From Streptomyces sp. NBC_00154 (GTDB taxonomy: Bacteria; Actinomycetota; Actinomycetes; Streptomycetales; Streptomycetaceae), in NCBI RefSeq assembly GCF_026342835.1, contig NZ_JAPEMI010000002.1, forward strand, positions 1,488,001-1,552,000: DNA of 64,000 nucleotides. The letters run 5' to 3'. Positions 60,416-64,000 of this stretch are shown piece after piece (the stretch's first letter is position 1; each line of letters opens with the position of its first letter). Position numbers and translations under genes: made by a program. Below the pieces are notes generated by a model. The model worked only from the letters and a program-made list of their open reading frames with translations, was not told the origin of the DNA and did no database searches.

Positions 60416-60944
60416 ACGCCCCCGACGCCTCCTGGAGCAACCACCCGCGCTCGGCCAGGCGCTTGGCCTTCGACCGCACCCCTTCGACCTTCGCCGCGAC
60501 CGTGTTGTCGATACCCAGTGCCGCCGCGATGTCCTTGGCCCGCACCGGCTCGTGACCCGGCCGGTCCTGAAGCACGTTCAGGATCCGCTGGTTGTCCAGC
60601 GAAAGCACCGACACCGACAACCCCTCCCGCCAGGGCGGCACGACCGCTCTCGGCACTGACGCGGACCCCGGCACAGGAGCGGACACTTCCTCGCCCTCGA
60701 CCTCCGTCACGACGGTGGTCTCTTCGGCAGATGCGGCCAGAGCGTCGACGAGCTCCTCGCGCGCGATCACCCGCCGGTCCAACTCGATCTCGGCGGCCTC
60801 CAGCGCCGCGGCCGCACGGGCCGCCTCCTCCCGCAGGTCCTCCACCCGCTCGCGGGCAGCCGTTTCCCGCGCCTCCAACAACCCCAGCATCGACGCCACC
60901 GCGCACCCCTCGACGATCAAGCGGAAACAGAACGTCGAGACCAT
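60363..60944 (-). CDS. Coiled-coil plus winged-helix protein, tail-to-tail with an IS5 transposase
   Basis: The protein has a strongly charged coiled-coil (EARETAARERVEDLREEAARA, about 24-60), a linker with acidic patch, and a C-terminal winged-helix-like domain (NQRILNVLQDRPGHEPVRAKDIAAALG, then GVRSKAKRLAERGWL). From memory such proteins are common beside Streptomyces transposases. Its last 53 bases overlap the transposase's end on the other strand. An internal ATG at 60890 (MLGLLEAR) is an alternative start. It may be a regulator carried by the element. Confidence 0.75.
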   Translation of the reverse strand: MVSTFCFRLIVEGCAVASMLGLLEARETAARERVEDLREEAARAAAALEAAEIELDRRVIAREELVDALAASAEETTVVTEVEGEEVSAPVPGSASVPRAVVPPWREGLSVSVLSLDNQRILNVLQDRPGHEPVRAKDIAAALGIDNTVAAKVEGVRSKAKRLAERGWLLQEASGAFSAGRRLVAGPVGGSSA

Positions 60945-61262
60945 CCCTCACCCCGACCAAAACCATGCCTGACCAGCAGGAACTCAACGCTCACATCCGG
61001 TTCAACAACGGCTTCTGAACCGCGGCCCCCTCGTGTGCTCCAGTCGGCGACGCGCTGAGCGCGGCTCCTGCGCAGTGAGAGTGGCTGCGCGCCCTTTAAC
61101 GCAGATGGTTTGCACATAGTCACTGGTCCATTGAAGTAATCGAAGACCACGCATGACAGCCGCGCCCACGGCCACGGGCAGCGCCCGTTCTGCCACGGGC
61201 CGAGCCTGGCTGAGGTCGTAGGCGGGAGTAATTGTCAAGAGTTGTGGATCGCGTGCGCCTGA

Positions 61263-61613
61263 TCAGGTAGCTGGAGGCGTCAGCCGCGATGCCCCGGTGA
61301 AGACGGCCAGGGCTACGGTTGCTCCTGCTGCCGTCGTCAATGCATCCGCTGCGATTCGGTCCCAATGCAGCCGTGCCAGGTCCGTCAGGACGAACACGAC
61401 GGCCGAGCCCGCGAAGGCTGCCGCAGCGCCCGCGGCCCAGTGCCGGTGCCGGTCCCAGAACCAGCGCGCCAGGAGCATCACGACGGGCGCGGCAACGGGT
61501 AGCGTCGGTTGATCGAGGAGGTTGAGAATGGCGTAGGCCACTGCGCAGACCACCCAGCACAGTGCCGTGACCCGTGCTGCTTCACGCCAGGGAACACCTC
61601 GCACGTCACCCAT
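61263..61613 (-). CDS. Four-helix membrane protein of unknown function
   Basis: The frame from ATG 61613 (MGDVRGVPWREAARV) has four hydrophobic segments: VTALCWVVCAVAYAILNLL, LPVAAPVVMLLARWF, WAAGAAAAFAGSAVVFVL and ADALTTAAGATVALAVFT. The length is 116 residues. An upstream ATG at 61658 is in frame but adds a non-conserved stretch. No family is known to me. It is downstream of, and in the same direction as, the IS256 copy. Confidence 0.6.
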   Translation of the reverse strand: MGDVRGVPWREAARVTALCWVVCAVAYAILNLLDQPTLPVAAPVVMLLARWFWDRHRHWAAGAAAAFAGSAVVFVLTDLARLHWDRIAADALTTAAGATVALAVFTGASRLTPPAT

Positions 61614-61691
61614 CGAGCCTCCTCCGACGTTCTGCGTTCCCAGGTGAGTGGAGCACATGGGGTCGGTTTGTTATCATTTCTGGTTGATCAA

Positions 61692-62944
61692 TCATGCTGC
61701 AAGAGTCTCCGGGCGTTCGACGAGGTGGCCGCGTTCGAAGCGGGCTCCGGCGCGGACGAGTGCGACGAGGTGGGGTGCGTTGACTGCTCGCCAGCGGGCC
61801 TGGGCGGACTCGACGAGTTTGAAGACCATCGCGAGGGCGGCGGCCGGGCTTCCCGCTCCCTTGGTTACCTTGGTCCGCAGCCGCACGGTCGCGAAGGTCG
61901 ATTCGATGGGATTCGTCGTGCGCAGATGGATCCAGTGTTCGGCGGGGAAGTCGTAGAACGCCAGCAGCTCGTCGACGTCGTCGGTGATCTTCCGGGTGGC
62001 CTTGGGCCACTTCGCGCCGTAGGTCTTCTCGACGCGGCGACGGCCTTCTCGGCGTGCTCGCGGTCTTCGGCGTTGTAGATCTGCTGGAGGGCCTTGCGGG
62101 CGCCGGGCTGGGCCGACGTGGGCAGGGCGTTGACGACGTTGGCCGTTTTGTGGACCCAGCACCGCTGATGGCGGGTTTCGGGAAACACCTCCGCCAGGGC
62201 CTTCCAGAAGCCGAGCGCGCCGTCGCCGACGGCCAGGGCGGGGGCGCGCATGCCGCGCCGGGCGGCGTCACGCAGCAGGTCGGCCCAGGACTCGGCGGAC
62301 TCACGGTAGCCGTCGGCCATGGCGATCAGTTCTTTGGTGCCGTCCGCGCGCACGCCCATGACGACCAGGACGCAGGACTTGGCCTGCGACAGGCGGATGC
62401 GCAGGTGGATGCCGTCGGCCCAGACGTAGACGTAGTCGGATCCGGTCAGGTCCCGCTCGCCGAAGGCGCTGTGGTCGGCTTGCCACTGCTGGGTGAGCCG
62501 CGTGACGGTGGCCGGTGAGAGGCCGGCCGAGCTGCCCAGGAACTGCTCGAGTGCGGGCACGAAGTCCCCGGAGGACAGGCCGTGGAGGTAGAGCAGCGGC
62601 AGCACCTCGCTGATCTTGGGGGACTTGCGGCACCAGGGCGGCAGAATCGCCGAGGCAAACCGCTTGCGCTCCCCGGTGGCCTCGTCGACGCGCTTGTCGT
62701 TGACCCGCGGGGCCTTCACCTCGACGGCTCCCGCGGCGGTGGTGACCGACCTTGGCTGGTGGTAGCCATTGCGGACGACCAAGCGCCGCCCGCTCTCGTC
62801 CCGCTGGTCAGCCAACTCGGCTATGTAGGCGTTGACTTCGGCCTCCAGAGCGGCGGCGAGCATCCGGCGTGCGCCTTCGCGGACGATCTCGTCGATCAGG
62901 GAGCCGTTCGGGGTGCTGCCGTCGGCATTGACTACGCTGAGCAC
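61692..62944 (-). pseudogene. IS256-family (mutator) transposase with a one-base frameshift
   Basis: The first 290 codons cover the zinc-like head, YVWADGIHLR (first Asp), VGDGALGFWKAL (second Asp) and HKTANVVNALP, up to AEKAVAA. A missing base (GCG-TCGAG in place of GCG-TTCGAG near 62030) then shifts the frame; the rest, EKTYGAKWPKATRKITDDVDELL through IESTFATVRLRTK (Glu), continues in another frame to 61692. The ORF is otherwise well conserved. Ends of the element are not confidently placed, though ATGAT-type words lie near 61672 and 63050. Confidence 0.85.
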
Positions 62945-63017
62945 GGGCGTGCCTTCCCGACCCGCGCTGCGAACGCGGGCCTACTCGGTGACCTTCAATC
63001 GATCACTCGGGAAGGTA

Positions 63018-63683
63018 CGCCCTTCGCGCGATCCCCGAGCCCCGATCCACAGGTCATGAGCATTGCTCCGTAGGGGCGGTCCCGGTCGGCGGGGCGCTCA
63101 GAGTCGAGGAGCACGCCGACGAACTGTGGGGCGCACGGGTTCCCCCTGCCTGTGGCGGTCGCCGAGCATGGCGACTCGCAAGTCCCTTCCGGTCAGGTGC
63201 GTTCGCGGTCGAATCAGGCCGCCGGACTGGGGCACAAACTCGAATCCAGCGCCACCTCGAGACGAGCGAGTGCTCCCGTGTCGACAGGACTGTCCCTCGG
63301 AGCAGGCGGCTGGTGGTCTCGCAAAGCCCCGGCCGGTCCGGCCCAGGAGTACAAGCAGCTCCCCGAGGACGCCCGCGCAGACTCCGCGGCCTTCGCGGAA
63401 CAGATGGCCGCAGACGGGTTAGCGTTCCTGTACGAGCGGATGCAGGCGGGAACGGTTAGCCGGTACGCACACCGTGCTGCATGACGGTCAAGTAGCCGGC
63501 GCCATTGGCCCGATGAAGACCACATGACCGAACCCAGCGGTGCCGCGCGGCTGCTGCCTCATACTTCGGGGTGCTGCCGCGGCATCGAGGGCCGACTATG
63601 GTCGGCTGACCGCCCTCGACAGGCGCGCACGGCATGTCGGCGATGCGAACGGCTTGGGCCCGCGGGCACAAGTGGCGTCTGTC
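63018..63683. other. Region without a supported gene
   Basis: A frame at 63152-63484 (+) has coding-like C-terminal text (EYKQLPEDARADSAAFAEQM) but no start signal or family; it may be a gene end displaced by the IS256 insertion. Otherwise nothing is visible. Confidence 0.4.
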
Positions 63684-64000
63684 TCAGTGGTCGCTGTGGT
63701 TGCGGTCGTGGTGGTACCAGTCCCGGCCGTCGTGCTCAAAGCGGTTCCAGTGGTACCGGTACGACCTGTCGAACTTCCAGCCGCACTCAGTGTCATCCCA
63801 GCGGTAGGAGTGACCATCGTGGCCGTACCGGGTCGCATCGGTGACGCGGTCGTCCTGGTGCCAGCCGCGGACTCCGTCCCAGCAGTAGCCCTGCTCGATC
63901 AGGTAGCTGACACCGTGGTCCCAGCGGTAGTCGGTGGCCTTGACGCTGACGGCCGGACGCTGAACGTGTGCGAAGTCAGGAGTCGCGGCCGAAGCGGTGC
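63684..64000 (-). CDS. Small secreted protein, HVQRP family (paralogue 3), N-terminus outside window
   Basis: Only the last 105 codons are present. The visible part opens at the end of a signal peptide (TASAAT), then HVQRPAVSVKATDYRWDHGV, YLIEQGYCWDGVRGWH and a long W/Y/H/D-rich extension (RYGHDGHSYRWDDTECGW, ending HHDRNHSDH). It shares HVQRP, DYR, HGV-YL-EQ-Y and RGWH with paralogue 1 but has a C-terminal extension of about 60 residues. Any operator or SsgA-like neighbour would lie beyond the window. Confidence 0.75.
   Translation of the reverse strand, partial: TASAATPDFAHVQRPAVSVKATDYRWDHGVSYLIEQGYCWDGVRGWHQDDRVTDATRYGHDGHSYRWDDTECGWKFDRSYRYHWNRFEHDGRDWYHHDRNHSDH

Noticed and set aside
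63152..63484. A 110-codon open frame near the right end.
   Set aside because: Only its C-terminal third looks coding and no start signal is present; noted as a possible displaced gene end.

Overview
The window looks like accessory DNA from a high-GC actinomycete, almost certainly Streptomyces. The signs are strong GC3 bias, frequent GTG starts and ATGA/GTGA overlaps, a gas-vesicle cluster end (gvpL-gvpS-gvpK), SsgA-like proteins, SpoIIE-type phosphatases fused to RsbW-like ATPases, and an ECF42/DGPF pair. The many insertion sequences, dead genes and tRNA 3' remnants fit a chromosome arm or an integrated element. These identifications rest on motifs I can read and on family knowledge from memory; no search was run.

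Layout. 1-6.4 kb: end of a gas-vesicle operon, a CsbD-like stress gene, a small basic-protein gene split by a complete ISAs1-family element (1374-2769, 10-bp target duplication), then a minus-strand trio (GvpY-like acidic/basic protein, SRPBCC protein with acidic tail, Rieske protein). 7-20.5 kb: mostly intact single genes and small units: iron-dependent redox enzyme, ECF42 sigma factor with DGPF partner and a predicted self-promoter, MmyB-like regulator divergent from an SDR, a Tat-exported M15 peptidase, a membrane PP2C phosphatase, a DUF1206 protein, a TetR/SDR divergent pair, a histidine phosphatase and an HD-domain protein. 20.6-35.8 kb: a patchwork of IS5, IS21 and IS481 elements, two tRNA-Arg 3' halves that look like attachment-site scars, a multi-domain SpoIIE protein with degenerate phosphatase motifs, and several hypothetical genes.

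35.8-43 kb is the most interesting part. A TetR regulator (37686-38363) is divergent from a self-sufficient CYP102-type P450 (38565-41786) and a zinc alcohol dehydrogenase. A palindrome of the form CCATACGNCGTATGG occurs in pairs upstream of the P450 and tetR, upstream of a small secreted protein plus SsgA-like gene (35.9-36.7 kb), and again upstream of a second secreted protein plus SsgA-like gene (56.9-58.0 kb). A third relative of the secreted protein runs off the right end. I infer one TetR regulon joining lipid or hydrophobe oxidation, a new family of small secreted proteins (here called HVQRP proteins) and cell-division-type SsgA-like proteins.

46.8-54.1 kb: a second TetR regulator is divergent from a compact, partly translationally coupled operon: two-domain extradiol dioxygenase, fumarylacetoacetate-hydrolase-family protein, FAD aromatic hydroxylase, acetoacetate-CoA ligase and nitroreductase-family enzyme. 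It reads as a meta-cleavage pathway for an aromatic compound. Its final hairpin has nearly the same 15-base arms as the hairpin that ends the P450/ADH unit.

54.2-64 kb: decayed genes (ribA with two frameshifts, an MFS/TetR chimera, a phosphatase-ATPase remnant), an IS5-family element with a tail-to-tail winged-helix gene, a frameshifted IS256-family transposase and the third HVQRP gene. Many disruptions are one-base losses, so sequencing error should be excluded before all are called decay.
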